Of a stretch of DNA of 48,576 bases, positions 26,861 through 35,876 are shown piece by piece. Position 1 is the first letter of the stretch; every line of letters starts with the position of its first letter. Made by a program: the position numbers and the translations under genes. This stretch comes from Oscillospiraceae bacterium (GTDB lineage Bacteria > Bacillota > Clostridia > Oscillospirales > Oscillospiraceae): the NCBI GenBank assembly GCA_017429325.1, contig JAFRPC010000042.1, forward strand, positions 1 through 48,576, read 5' to 3'. The notes beneath the pieces were generated by a model. The model saw only the letters and a program-made list of their open reading frames with translations. It was not told where the DNA came from and made no database searches.

Positions 26861-28236
26861 AGAGCCATAACGGTCTTTTTGAATTCCTTGCCGCGGACCA
26901 TGAAGTTCTTGAACTTGTCAAAGGCGGGGCCCGCGGGCGAGAGGATCACCACGTCGCCGGGCTTTGCCGTCCGGGCGGCAAGCCGGATCGCCTCATAGAA
27001 ATCCTCCTCATGCAGGATCTCCGGGCTGCCGGAGCGGTAGTTGGGGGCCGCCAGGACGGCGGCTTCGATTTTGGGCGCTGTGGCCCCGGTAAGGATCAGG
27101 GTCTTGACGTGCTCCACGATCTCCGGTCCCAGGGGCTCGAAGGGCACATGCTTGTCGTAGCCGCCGGCGATCAGAATGAGCTTTTGCGAAAAGCTCCGCA
27201 GGCCGGCGATGGTGCGGGTGGGCGAGGAGGCGATGGAGTCGTTGTAGTAGCGCACACCGTCCTTCTCCCGGACCAGCTCGATGCGGTGCTCTACCCCGCC
27301 AAAGCTGCGGGCCACCTCCCGGATGGTCTCAGGACTCACCAGCTCTCCCACAGCCAGGATGGCGGCCATATAGTTCTCGACGTTGTGGATGCCGGGCAGA
27401 AGGATGTCGGATTGGTCCAGGACCTTCTCGATGCGCTCCCCTTTGCGCCAGATGACCCCGTCCCGGAGGAAGACGCCCCGCTCCGGCTCCGTCAGCCGGG
27501 AGAATTCCAGCACCCGGCCCTTGGCCTTGGAGACAAAGGCGTGGGTGATGGGGTTGTCCCGGTTCAGGATCAGCAGGTCGTCGGCAGTCTGGTGGAGATA
27601 GAGGTTCTCCTTGGCCGTCACATACTCCTCCATGTCCTTATGGATGTCCAGGTGATTGGGCGAGAGGTTCGTGATGACGGCGGTGTGGGGGCTGTAGGGG
27701 AAGTACATGAGCTGGAAGGAGGAGAGCTCCAGCACCACCTTGTCGTCGGGCCGCATCTCGTCCGCCCGGTCCAGCAGTGGGGTCCCGATGTTGCCGCCCA
27801 GCCAGACCCGGAAGCCCTGTTTCTTCAGCAGCTCGGAGATCAGGGTGGAGGTGGTGGTCTTGCCGTCGGAGCCGGTGACGGCGATGATGTTCGCCGGGCA
27901 GACGGCAAAGAAGGCCTCCATTTCGGAGGTGATGACGGCGCCGCCCTCCCGCAGGGCCTTGATCTGCGGCGTGTCGGGGTGCAGGCCGGGGGTGCGGAAG
28001 ACCACGTCTCCTGTGAGCCCGTCCAGATAGCCTTCCCCCAAGTGGAGCTTTGCGCCCTGGGCCTCCAGCTCCAGGACCTCCGCGTCCAGCTTGTCTCGGG
28101 GCGTTTTGTCACAGCAGCTCACGTCGATGCCATAGCGCAGCAGCAGCCGCACCAGAGGCCGGTTGCTGACCCCCACGCCCAGGACCAGGACGCGCTTGTT
28201 CTTCAGATTCTCAAAATACGTATCCAATCTCGTCAT
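26857..28236 (-). CDS. murD: UDP-N-acetylmuramoyl-L-alanine--D-glutamate ligase
   Basis: 459 residues. N-terminal Rossmann-like domain LVLGVGVSNRPLVRLLLRYG. Mur ligase P-loop VTGSDGKTTTSTLI (about 119-132), NLSPNHLDIHKDMEEY, and the C-terminal domain with HRIELV...YYNDSIASSPTRTIAGL. It adds D-Glu to UDP-MurNAc-L-Ala in the cytoplasm. It stands away from a dcw cluster. GAGGG precedes the ATG. The stop TAG belongs to a GTAG hairpin (26860-26857). Confidence 0.95.
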   Translation of the reverse strand: MTRLDTYFENLKNKRVLVLGVGVSNRPLVRLLLRYGIDVSCCDKTPRDKLDAEVLELEAQGAKLHLGEGYLDGLTGDVVFRTPGLHPDTPQIKALREGGAVITSEMEAFFAVCPANIIAVTGSDGKTTTSTLISELLKKQGFRVWLGGNIGTPLLDRADEMRPDDKVVLELSSFQLMYFPYSPHTAVITNLSPNHLDIHKDMEEYVTAKENLYLHQTADDLLILNRDNPITHAFVSKAKGRVLEFSRLTEPERGVFLRDGVIWRKGERIEKVLDQSDILLPGIHNVENYMAAILAVGELVSPETIREVARSFGGVEHRIELVREKDGVRYYNDSIASSPTRTIAGLRSFSQKLILIAGGYDKHVPFEPLGPEIVEHVKTLILTGATAPKIEAAVLAAPNYRSGSPEILHEEDFYEAIRLAARTAKPGDVVILSPAGPAFDKFKNFMVRGKEFKKTVMAL

Positions 28237-28270
28237 ACGTTATCCCTCGCTGTCTGTTGCTGCCGTGTGC

Positions 28271-28338
28271 GGGCGCTCAGTGAGCGCCCCTACGGCGTTG
28301 TCTGTTGCCGTATGCGGGCGCTCAGTGAGCGCCCCTAC
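28271..28338 (-). repeat. Two tandem GTAG hairpins upstream of murD
   Basis: Identical GGGCGCTCA-g-TGAGCGCCC hairpins at 28271-28289 and 28316-28334, each with GTAG on the minus strand, 45 nt apart, with a linker related to the TGTTGCC type. The remainder of 28339-28605 has no gene or motif I recognise. Confidence 0.8.
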
Positions 28339-28605
28339 AGCGTTATTCGTCCTGCATTTTGCATTCTTTTTCCCCGTTCCCGCCCTCGTCCGGAAATCAG
28401 CGTTGATGGTAGTGTAGGTACGCAATATAGCTGCGCTTGTAAGCTTGCTGGGCATTGCCTTGTGCGGCTTTCGCCGGATAAGCGTGCCCGACGCTTCCAT
28501 AGTGTGTGGAAACCCTTCTCGTCCCACAAGAGATCCCGCTCGCCTTTCCGGACTACCTACGATCTCAGACGGCAGTGCGCCGTCCAATGATTCGTGTATG
28601 TCTCG

Positions 28606-28630
28606 TGGCGCACACTGTGCGCCGCTGCGG
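28606..28630 (-). repeat. REP hairpin after the DIP1984 gene
   Basis: TGGCGCACA/TGTGCGCC(G) hairpin, the same stem as the copy at 2900-2923. Its foot is GCAG instead of GTAG. Confidence 0.65.
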
Positions 28631-29089
28631 TCAGCTGTCCATTAATTCGGTGGTCCAGTTCAGGGATTGGATCTCTTCGTCCACCTCCCGGAGCTCTCTG
28701 GAAACCGCGTCCACCTGCTTTTGCAGCGTTGACACCTGGACGGTAGACAATACTTTGATCTCCTTCTGAGAATAACGGTCTGTCCGGGCGCTGGCGTTAT
28801 CTAAAAAGGAGCGCATGATACCGACCCGCTTTGTCAGGCAGTCCCTGCGGGCAATGAGCTCTGTCAAGGTCTGTCCCTTTGATACAGTGCGGCTGTTGGT
28901 GAGATTGATTTGCGACATGAGGGTTTGCAGACGGTTCAGAAGGGCGTCCAGTTCCTTCAAAAGAGCCTTGGGGTCTTCCGCAGGCTCTTCGCCCTCCTGG
29001 ACCTTTGCGTTGTTGTTGAGCCTTGTCTGGAGCTGTGAAAGGCGGCGCTGGATGTCGGCGCGTTCGGATAAAGCGGTGGCAAGCTTCAT
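28631..29089 (-). CDS. DIP1984 family protein
   Basis: 152 residues from the ATG at 29089 (AGGAGG nine nt upstream). Nearly all coiled coil: MKLATALSERADIQRRLSQL, then RLNNNAKVQEGEEPAEDP, the family hallmark, then long helices to the end. No catalytic motif, signal or membrane segment. The family is widespread and uncharacterised. A composite repeat lies between it and the methyltransferase gene upstream. Confidence 0.85.
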   Translation of the reverse strand: MKLATALSERADIQRRLSQLQTRLNNNAKVQEGEEPAEDPKALLKELDALLNRLQTLMSQINLTNSRTVSKGQTLTELIARRDCLTKRVGIMRSFLDNASARTDRYSQKEIKVLSTVQVSTLQKQVDAVSRELREVDEEIQSLNWTTELMDS

Positions 29090-29130
29090 AGGGAAATTCC
29101 TCCTCTGAGCGTATTTGATTATCGGCAGAG

Positions 29131-29218
29131 ACCCCTCCACCGGCCTTGAGGCCGGTCCCCCTCCCCTGTAAACAGGGGAGGTTATGCGGAGAGGCGGACA
29201 AGCAATGCTTGTCCCTAC
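29131..29218. repeat. Composite repeat (double hairpin plus GTAG hairpin) at the methyltransferase 3' end
   Basis: 29131-29182 is almost identical to 2844-2893. 29196-29214 is GGACAAGCA-a-TGCTTGTCC with GTAG at 29218-29215 on the minus strand. Confidence 0.85.
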
Positions 29219-30036
29219 ATTTTCTTACATAACTGGTAAAATGCTACGGCGGAGGCGGCGGCGACGTTGAGGGAATCTACGCCGTGGGACATGGGGATGC
29301 GCACGGTATAGTCGCAGGCCGCGATGGTGCCGTCGGCAAGGCCGTCGCCCTCGGTGCCCAGAAGCAGGGCCAGCTTCGGCTCCCGCATCAGCCGCGCGTC
29401 GTCGATGGAGATGGCGTCTTCCCGCAGGGCCAGGGCCGCGGTTTTGAAGCCCAGGCGGCGCAGCAGCGCCATCCCGTCCTCGGGCCAGATTCCACCCAGA
29501 TAGGTCCAGGGGATCTGGAAGACGGTCCCCATGCTGACCCGAACGCAGCGGCGGTAGAGGGCGTCGGTGCAGGCCGGAGTCAGCAGCACCGCGTCCATAT
29601 TGAGGGCCGCGGCGGAGCGGAAGACAGCCCCTAAGTTGGTGGGGTTCATGACGTTCTCCATCACCGCAACGCGGCGGGCGCCGCGGCAGATCTCCTCGGG
29701 GTCCGGCAGCGCGGGCCGCCGCATGGCGCACAGGACGCCCCGGGTCAGCGGAAAGCCGGTGAGCTGGGTCAACACCTCCAGGGATGAGGTATACACGGGC
29801 AGGTCGCCGCAGCGGGCGATGATGTCCTTCGCCTGGCCCTCGATGTGCTTCCGTTCCAGCAGCAGCGACACGGGGACGCAACCCACGTCCAGTGCCCGGT
29901 GGATGACGTTGGGGCTCTCGGCGATAAAGAGGGCGTTGGCCGGGTCGGCGCGGTTGACCAGTTGGTTCTCCGTCAGTCGGGCGTAGACGTCCAGCTCCGG
30001 AGCCTGAAAATCAGTGATTTCAATAATATTCGGCAT
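29215..30036 (-). CDS. TrmH/SpoU-family RNA 2'-O-methyltransferase
   Basis: 273 residues. The SPOUT domain covers about 115-273 with motif 1 ENVMNPTNLGAVFRSAAAL, motif 2 LALLLGTEGDGL and motif 3 IPMSHGVDSLNVAAASAV, giving the trefoil-knot SAM site. The N-terminal 110 residues are a SpoU substrate-binding region (LFIAESPNVIHRAL). rRNA or tRNA target not determinable. It starts 14 nt after the lipoprotein gene. Its stop TAG is in a GTAG hairpin foot. Confidence 0.9.
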   Translation of the reverse strand: MPNIIEITDFQAPELDVYARLTENQLVNRADPANALFIAESPNVIHRALDVGCVPVSLLLERKHIEGQAKDIIARCGDLPVYTSSLEVLTQLTGFPLTRGVLCAMRRPALPDPEEICRGARRVAVMENVMNPTNLGAVFRSAAALNMDAVLLTPACTDALYRRCVRVSMGTVFQIPWTYLGGIWPEDGMALLRRLGFKTAALALREDAISIDDARLMREPKLALLLGTEGDGLADGTIAACDYTVRIPMSHGVDSLNVAAASAVAFYQLCKKM

Positions 30037-30050
30037 GGTTCAGTCCATTC

Positions 30051-31388
30051 TCAGAGCGCTTCCGTGCTGGGCTCTGTGGGCTCCGTCGTCGGCTCTGTCG
30101 GTACTGTCTCCGCGGGCTCCGTCGGCTCTTCGGTTGGTTCCGTAGGCGCGGTCGGCTCCGTGGGAGCAGAGGGTTCCGGCGGCTCCGTTGTGGAAACGGG
30201 CTCTGTCGGCGCAGTCGGCGCAGTCGGTTCCGTGGGTCCGGTCGGTTCCGGCGGCTCGGTTGGGGGCTGGGGCGGTTCGATTTCCCGATATACCTCCGCA
30301 TCCCATTCGTAGCCCGTCATCTCCGCCGCGGACTTCAAAACCGGAGGTTCGCGGTTCAGGCCCGCGGTGTGGAGGTCAAAATAGAGCCACTGCCCTTCTG
30401 TCAGGAGGCGGTTCCAATACCAGGGCTGTCCCTCGTATTCTCCCACCACGATCTCGCAGTCCCAGTGGGCCTTCAGGCAGAGGTACTCCGCCACGGAGGC
30501 CATAATGCGGCTGCTGCCGCCCTGCTGCTTGACCACCAGGGAGTAGACGGTGGTCTCCGGGCGGTCCTCATAGCCATAGGCCGGGACAAGCTGGTTGTAG
30601 AGGGTGTTCACGACCTCCTGGGCGGTCTCTACAGCGGAAAGGCGCTTCAGCGCAACTTCCAGAATGTCCGCTGTGTCGGCCTGCTGGGTCTGAAGGATCT
30701 CCGGTTTGTTATTGTCGTAGTCGAAGTGGAATTCCAGGACCCGGACGCTGCCCCGGTCCGGGGGATAGACCGCCACGGAGATGCCGGGGGCCTCCGCGAC
30801 CTTATCCGGGTTGTGGAGGATATACTTGTCCAGCTCCGCCGCCAGGTCCGTGTCGGTATAGCCGCTGACTTGAACGGTGTAGGAGCTGAGATGCTGGTCC
30901 AGGGCGTTATAAACGGAAGCCATCGCAGGGTCGGGAAAGCGCTTGGTGTCGATGGCCTGGACCTCCTGGGCCGTCAGCCGGAGCTTCATCCCCACGGTGA
31001 CGACCACCCCCGCCGGGGTGCGGTGCAGGGAGAACTCAAAGCTGTCCGGGTGCATGGCGTAGACGTACTTCGGAAAGTTTTCCCGCATGGAGGAGAGCAT
31101 GTTTTTCATGTCCTGCTCCAGGTCGCCCTCGTAATTGACCACAAGGATCTCGCCTTCCTCATGGCCCTCGGAGACCATGTCCTGAATGGCCTCGCGGATG
31201 TCAGAGGCCCGGGACGCCACGGGCAGCGGCGGCTCAGTCTCCGGCGGAGCTTCCGTGGAGGCCAGGGTGGTCTCCTTGTAGGCGAAAGGCGCTTCGTGCT
31301 CCTCGACGGAGATGTACTCGTCGGGGTACAGGCCTTTGCAGCCTGCCAGCAGCAGGAGCAGCAGCAGGATGGGGATGATACGCTTCAT
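30051..31388 (-). CDS. Lipoprotein with a degenerate transglutaminase-like domain and TEP-rich tail
   Basis: 445 residues. Lipobox LLAGC at 13-17. Residues about 60-250 are an unassigned envelope domain. Residues about 279-345 line up with the transglutaminase-like fold: TVYSLVVKQQGGSSRIMASV then VVGEYEGQPWYWNRLLTEG and WLYFDLH. The catalytic Cys is Ser293 and the His is Trp323; the Asp (338) is kept. About 70 C-terminal residues are Thr/Glu/Pro repeats. It is probably a non-enzymatic surface protein. AGGAGG precedes the ATG; it follows parC by 30 nt, so it shares that operon. Confidence 0.75.
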   Translation of the reverse strand: MKRIIPILLLLLLLAGCKGLYPDEYISVEEHEAPFAYKETTLASTEAPPETEPPLPVASRASDIREAIQDMVSEGHEEGEILVVNYEGDLEQDMKNMLSSMRENFPKYVYAMHPDSFEFSLHRTPAGVVVTVGMKLRLTAQEVQAIDTKRFPDPAMASVYNALDQHLSSYTVQVSGYTDTDLAAELDKYILHNPDKVAEAPGISVAVYPPDRGSVRVLEFHFDYDNNKPEILQTQQADTADILEVALKRLSAVETAQEVVNTLYNQLVPAYGYEDRPETTVYSLVVKQQGGSSRIMASVAEYLCLKAHWDCEIVVGEYEGQPWYWNRLLTEGQWLYFDLHTAGLNREPPVLKSAAEMTGYEWDAEVYREIEPPQPPTEPPEPTGPTEPTAPTAPTEPVSTTEPPEPSAPTEPTAPTEPTEEPTEPAETVPTEPTTEPTEPSTEAL

Positions 31389-31418
31389 AGGTCGCCTCCT
31401 GTCCCCTGTGGGGCCTGC

Positions 31419-33656
31419 TCAGAGCAGGGATACGGTCTGATTGCCGCTGTCTTCATCCTTTAGCAGGGCGCCGACGGAGGGGATGGTCTTGGTGCGGTAG
31501 CGGCTCTGGTTGACGATGCCGGAATCTGGCAGCAGCGCTGCCCGGTGGACCAGGGCGTTCTTCTTCAGGGTCATCACGGCAACGCCCTGGGTGTCGCGAC
31601 TGGTCTTGGGAGTGAGCTGGGCCGTAGAGAAGATCAGGGCCCGACCCTCGGTGGAATAGACGGCAAGCTGGGCCTCCTCCTTCAGCAGGAAGGCCGCTTT
31701 CAGCGGGCTCTTGTCGGAGTAGGCGCCGGTTAGCTTCTTGCGGTTGGATTTCGTGGCGTAGGCGGAGAGCTCTACCTTGGCCGCCTTGCCGTTCTCGAAG
31801 AGGAAGAGCATGAAGCCCTGATAGTCACCGGGGAGGCAGACCGCCGCAACGGTCTCTCCCTCGTCCATGCCCAGCTTCTGGGGCAGGTAGTCTCCGAGGA
31901 CGGAGGCCTTGGAATCCGGGAACAGGTCCAGCCGGGCCTTGTAGACCTGACAGCGGTTGGAGAAGACTAAGAGCTCCGCCGCGCTGGTGGTCTCCCGGGA
32001 GAAGGCCAGGGCGTCGCCCTCCTTGAACTTCTGCTCGCCGGACATGCGCAGGGACTGGGGCGTGATTTTCTTCAGGTAGCCGCCTTGGGAGACGAAAACG
32101 GTGACGGGGTACTCCGGCGCGGCCTCGTCCAGCTCCTCGTCCTGGATCTCGTGGTCGCAGAGCAGGCCGGTGCGGCGCTCCGCTCCATATTTTTTGCTGA
32201 CCTCGTCCAGCTCCCGGACGATGAGGGTCTTGACCCTGGCGTCGGATTTGAGGATCTTCTCCAGGTCGTCGATCTCCTTCTCCAGGTCTGCGGTCTCGGC
32301 GGTCTTTTTGAGAATGTACTCTTTGTTGATGTTGCGGAGCTTGATCTCGGCCACGAAATTGGCCTGGACCTCGTCGATGCCGAAGCCGATCATCAGGTTG
32401 GGGATGACCTCCGCGTCGGACTCGGTGCCACGGATGATGGCGATGGCCTTGTCGATGTCCAGCAGGATGCGGGCCAGACCCTGGAGCAGGTGCAGCCGCT
32501 CCTTCTTGCGCTGGAGCTGGAAATATGTCCTGCGGCGAATGCCCTCGGTGCGCCAGGCCACCCACTCCTCCAAAATCTCGCGGAGCCCCAGCACCCGGGG
32601 CATCCCAGCGATCAGCAGGTTGAAGTTGCAGGGGAAGCTGTCCTCCAGGGGGGTCAGGCGGAAGAGCTTCTGCATCAGCTTCTCCGGGTCGGTGCCCCGC
32701 TTGAGGTCCACGGCCAGTTTCAGGCCGGAGAGGTCCGTCTCGTCCCGCATGTCGTTGATCTCCCGGATCTTGCCGCTGTTGATCAGCTCCGAGACCTTGT
32801 CCAGCACCGCCTCGATGCTGGCGGTATAGGGGATCTCATAGATCTCAATGAGGTTGTTTTCCTTGACGTAGCGCCAGCGGGCCCGGACCTTGAAGGAGCC
32901 GCGGCCTGTCCGGTAGATGGAGGCCATCTCCGTGGGGTCGTACAAAATCTCGCCGCCGGTGGGGAAATCCGGCGCGGGCAGAGTCTCCAGCAGGTCGCAT
33001 CTGGGGTTGCGGATAAAGGCCTTGGTTGTCTCGCAGACCTCCCGCAGGTTGAAGCCGCAGATGTTGCTGGCCATACCGGCGGCAATGCCGGTGTTGTTGG
33101 AGACCAGGATGTTCGGGAAGGTGGTGGGCAGCAGGGCCGGCTCCTGCATGGTGCCGTCGTAATTGTCCACCATGTCCACGCTGTCCTGGTCGATGTCCCG
33201 AAAGAGCTCTGCCGCGATGGGCTCTAACTTCGCCTCGGTGTAGCGGGGCGCCGCGCAGGCCATATCCCGGGAATAGACCTTGCCGAAGTTGCCCTTGGAG
33301 TCCACAAAGGGGTGCAGCAGGGCGCCGTTGCCCCGGCTCAGCCGCACCATGGTCTCGTAGATGGCCTGGTCGCCGTGGGGATTGAGCCGCATGGTGGAGC
33401 CGACGATGTTGGCGGACTTGGTGCGGCTTCCCGTCAGCAGGCCCATCTTGTACATGGTGTAGAGCAGCTTCCGGTGGGAGGGCTTGAAGCCGTCGATCTC
33501 CGGGATGGCCCGGGAGACGATGATGGACATTGCATAGGGCATGAAGTTCCACTCCAGGGTGTCGCAGATGCCCTGCTCCGTCAGGTCGCCCCGCAGCCCC
33601 TCCACGTTGGGGTCGATTTTATGTTTTACGCTTTCATCGGTTTTCTTTTTTGCCAT
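31419..33656 (-). CDS. parC: DNA topoisomerase IV / gyrase-like subunit A
   Basis: 745 residues. Winged-helix and tower domains with LNPHGDQAIYETMVRL (QRDR) and catalytic Tyr in AAPRYTEAKLEPIA. VDNYDGTMQEP and NTGIAAGMASNI follow, as in all type IIA A subunits. The C-terminal domain is shorter than GyrA's (about 240 residues, QGGYLKKITPQSLRM). Paired with the B subunit upstream, 45 nt away with a REP hairpin in the gap. Compared with E. coli GyrA, position 83 is Gln (not Ser) and 87 is Glu (not Asp). Role: ATP-dependent decatenation or relaxation, by family. Confidence 0.92.
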   Translation of the reverse strand: MAKKKTDESVKHKIDPNVEGLRGDLTEQGICDTLEWNFMPYAMSIIVSRAIPEIDGFKPSHRKLLYTMYKMGLLTGSRTKSANIVGSTMRLNPHGDQAIYETMVRLSRGNGALLHPFVDSKGNFGKVYSRDMACAAPRYTEAKLEPIAAELFRDIDQDSVDMVDNYDGTMQEPALLPTTFPNILVSNNTGIAAGMASNICGFNLREVCETTKAFIRNPRCDLLETLPAPDFPTGGEILYDPTEMASIYRTGRGSFKVRARWRYVKENNLIEIYEIPYTASIEAVLDKVSELINSGKIREINDMRDETDLSGLKLAVDLKRGTDPEKLMQKLFRLTPLEDSFPCNFNLLIAGMPRVLGLREILEEWVAWRTEGIRRRTYFQLQRKKERLHLLQGLARILLDIDKAIAIIRGTESDAEVIPNLMIGFGIDEVQANFVAEIKLRNINKEYILKKTAETADLEKEIDDLEKILKSDARVKTLIVRELDEVSKKYGAERRTGLLCDHEIQDEELDEAAPEYPVTVFVSQGGYLKKITPQSLRMSGEQKFKEGDALAFSRETTSAAELLVFSNRCQVYKARLDLFPDSKASVLGDYLPQKLGMDEGETVAAVCLPGDYQGFMLFLFENGKAAKVELSAYATKSNRKKLTGAYSDKSPLKAAFLLKEEAQLAVYSTEGRALIFSTAQLTPKTSRDTQGVAVMTLKKNALVHRAALLPDSGIVNQSRYRTKTIPSVGALLKDEDSGNQTVSLL

Positions 33657-33667
33657 AGATTACCTCG

Positions 33668-33694
33668 CGGGCCGTCGAAGGCGCCGGCCCCTAC
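33668..33694 (-). repeat. GTAG hairpin between parE and parC
   Basis: GTAG (33694-33691) with stem GGGCCG / CGGCCC on the minus strand lies between the parE stop (TAA) and the parC ribosome binding site. Confidence 0.65.
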
Positions 33695-33700
33695 ATATAT

Positions 33701-35692
33701 TTATGAAATATCAGCAAGGTCCAGGTATTTGTAGCCGTTTTCGGCGATATAGTCCTTGCGGGCCTGGAGGTTGTCGCCCAGGAGCATGTCAAAGTAGGAA
33801 GCGGTGCGCTGGGCGTCCTCCGGCATGACCTTGATGAGCCGCCGGGTCTGGGGGTTCATGGTGGTCATCCACATCATCTCGGGCTCGTTCTCGCCCAGGC
33901 CCTTGGAGCGCTGGAGCGTGACCTTTTTCCCCTCTAATTTCTTCAATATCTCCGCCTTTTCCTGCTCGTTGTAGGCGAACCAGGTCTTCTCCTTGCAGCT
34001 GATCTCAAAGAGGGGGGATTCCGCGATGTAGACGAAGCCTTCCCGGATCAGAGTCGGCACCAGCCGGTAGAGCATGGTCAGGATCAGGGTGCGGATGTGG
34101 TAGCCGTCCTCGTCGGCGTCGGTGCAGATGATGATCTTGTTCCAGCGCAGGTTCCGCAGGTCGAATTCCGCCAGGTCCTTGACCCGCTTCTCCTTGACCT
34201 CCACGCCGCAGCCGATGACCCGCAGCAGGTCGGTGATGATCTCGCTCTTGAAGATGCGGGTGAAGTCGGCTTTGAGGCAGTTGAGGATCTTGCCCCGGAC
34301 CGGCATGATGCCCTGGAACTCGGCATCCCGGCTGAGCTTCACCGCGCCCATAGCGGAGTCGCCCTCCACGATGTAGAGCTCCCGGACGTTGGGGTCCTTG
34401 GAGCGGCAGTCCTGGAACTTCTGAACGCGATTGGTGATGCTCACCGACGCGCTGAGCTTGCCCTTCATGGCGGTCCTGGCCTGCTCGGCGGACTCTCGGC
34501 TGCGCTTGTTCACCAGGACCTGGGCGGCGATCATCTCGGCCTCCTGCCGGTTCTCGATGAAATAGACCTGGAGCCGGGAGCGGAAGAACTCCACCATGGC
34601 GTCCTGGATGAACTTGTTGGTGATGGCCTTCTTGGTCTGGTTCTCGTAGGAGGTCTTGGTGGAGAAGCAGTTCGTCACCAGGATCAGGCAGTCATACACG
34701 TCCTGCCAAGTGATCTTGCTCTCGTTTTTGCTGTATTTGTTCTCCTGCTTCAGCCAGGCGTCGATGGCGTAGACGAAGGCGTTCCTGGCCGCCTTCTCCG
34801 GGGCGCCGCCGTATTCCAGCCAGGAGGAGTTGTGGTAGTATTCGATGCGTCCGCCCTGCTTGGCGAAGCAGAGGGCCGCGGTGATCTTGACCTTGTAGTC
34901 CTCCATGTCCGCCCGGTCGCGGCCCACGCGCTCGGCCTCCCAGTACTGGGGCAGGGTGACGGGCAGCCGCTTTTCCGCCTCGGCGATCTCGTTGACATAA
35001 TCCAGAATGCCGTTTTCGTAGCGGTATTCCTCGGTCTCGAAGTCCTTGCCCACCTGGTTGCGGAAGCGGAAGGTGACGCCGGCGTTGACCACGGCCTGAC
35101 GCTTCAGCATGTCCCGGTAGTAGTCCACCGGCACGTCGATGTCGGTGAAGACCTCCAGGTCCGGCTTCCAGCGGAAAAGGGAGCCGGTCTGCCTGCGCTT
35201 GGTGGGCTCCTTCTGCATCTCGCCGACGATGCGGCCCTTCTCAAAGTGCAGGCTGTAGCGGAAGCCGTCCCGGTGGATGACGGCGTCAAAGTATTCGGAG
35301 GCGTACTGGGTGGCGCAGGTGCCGAGGCCGTTGAGACCCAGGCTGTATTCATAATTGCCCGCGTCGTTGTTTTTATACTTGCCGCCCGCGTACATCTCGC
35401 AGAAGACCAGCTCCCAGTTGTAGCGGCCGACCTTCTCATTCCAGTCCACGGGGCAGCCGCGGCCAAAGTCCTCCACCTCCACCGACTTGTCGGCGTAGCG
35501 GGTGACGATGATCAGGTCGCCGTGCTTCTCCCGCGCCTCGTCGATGGCGTTGGAGACGATTTCAAAAATGGCGTGCTCACAGCCGTCCAGGCCGTCGGAG
35601 CCGAAAATGACCGCAGGGCGCTTTCGCACCCGGTCCTCCCCTTCCAGGACCTCTATGCTGGTATTGCCGTATTCCGGTTTTTTCTTGCTCAT
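33701..35692 (-). CDS. parE: DNA topoisomerase IV / gyrase-like subunit B
   Basis: 663 residues. The GHKL ATPase domain has EIVSNAIDEA, VEVEDFGRGCPVDW and LGLNGLGTCATQYASEYF. A transducer domain follows. The TOPRIM domain has YIVEGDSAMGAVKLSRD and IICTDADEDGYHIRTLILT. The C-terminus ends in the usual KYLDLADI. The family that pairs with this short-tailed A subunit is found in Clostridia beside the ordinary gyrAB, which is not in this window. A full-consensus promoter lies at 35750-35778. Confidence 0.93.
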   Translation of the reverse strand: MSKKKPEYGNTSIEVLEGEDRVRKRPAVIFGSDGLDGCEHAIFEIVSNAIDEAREKHGDLIIVTRYADKSVEVEDFGRGCPVDWNEKVGRYNWELVFCEMYAGGKYKNNDAGNYEYSLGLNGLGTCATQYASEYFDAVIHRDGFRYSLHFEKGRIVGEMQKEPTKRRQTGSLFRWKPDLEVFTDIDVPVDYYRDMLKRQAVVNAGVTFRFRNQVGKDFETEEYRYENGILDYVNEIAEAEKRLPVTLPQYWEAERVGRDRADMEDYKVKITAALCFAKQGGRIEYYHNSSWLEYGGAPEKAARNAFVYAIDAWLKQENKYSKNESKITWQDVYDCLILVTNCFSTKTSYENQTKKAITNKFIQDAMVEFFRSRLQVYFIENRQEAEMIAAQVLVNKRSRESAEQARTAMKGKLSASVSITNRVQKFQDCRSKDPNVRELYIVEGDSAMGAVKLSRDAEFQGIMPVRGKILNCLKADFTRIFKSEIITDLLRVIGCGVEVKEKRVKDLAEFDLRNLRWNKIIICTDADEDGYHIRTLILTMLYRLVPTLIREGFVYIAESPLFEISCKEKTWFAYNEQEKAEILKKLEGKKVTLQRSKGLGENEPEMMWMTTMNPQTRRLIKVMPEDAQRTASYFDMLLGDNLQARKDYIAENGYKYLDLADIS

Positions 35693-35749
35693 AGTTCCTC
35701 ACAACATTTCGTGATAGTACCGGGCATTCTGACCCACTATATTGTGGTT

Positions 35750-35778
35750 ATTATAACTGATTTTCCCTGGCTTGTCAA
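35750..35778 (-). promoter_or_regulatory. Full-consensus sigma-A promoter of the parE-parC operon
   Basis: The minus strand reads TTGACA (35778-35773), 17 nt, TATAAT (35755-35750), identical to consensus. Its -35 touches the T run of the terminator upstream. Confidence 0.92.
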
Positions 35779-35806
35779 GAAAAAAGCCCTCCCGGCAAGG
35801 GAGGGC
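35778..35806 (-). terminator. Terminator after the HAD gene
   Basis: The minus strand reads GCCCTCCC-ttgcc-GGGAGGGC followed by TTTTTTC. Confidence 0.85.
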
Positions 35807-35830
35807 GGCGGATGCGGGATTTATCATAAA

Positions 35831-35876
35831 GGGCCGATGTGGGCATACTACGTGACTCTTCGAGTTCGGCCCCTAC
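35831..35876 (-). repeat. GTAG hairpin with enlarged loop at the HAD gene 3' end
   Basis: On the plus strand GGGCCGATGTGGGCAT, about 19 extra nt, then TCGGCCCCTAC. The two ends match the copy in the sigma gene (346-371). The foot GTAG is 35876-35873. Confidence 0.75.

Noticed and set aside
28339-28605. Open frames in the gap upstream of murD
   Set aside because: Short, without ribosome binding sites or motifs, and full of repeat-like sequence; no gene supported.
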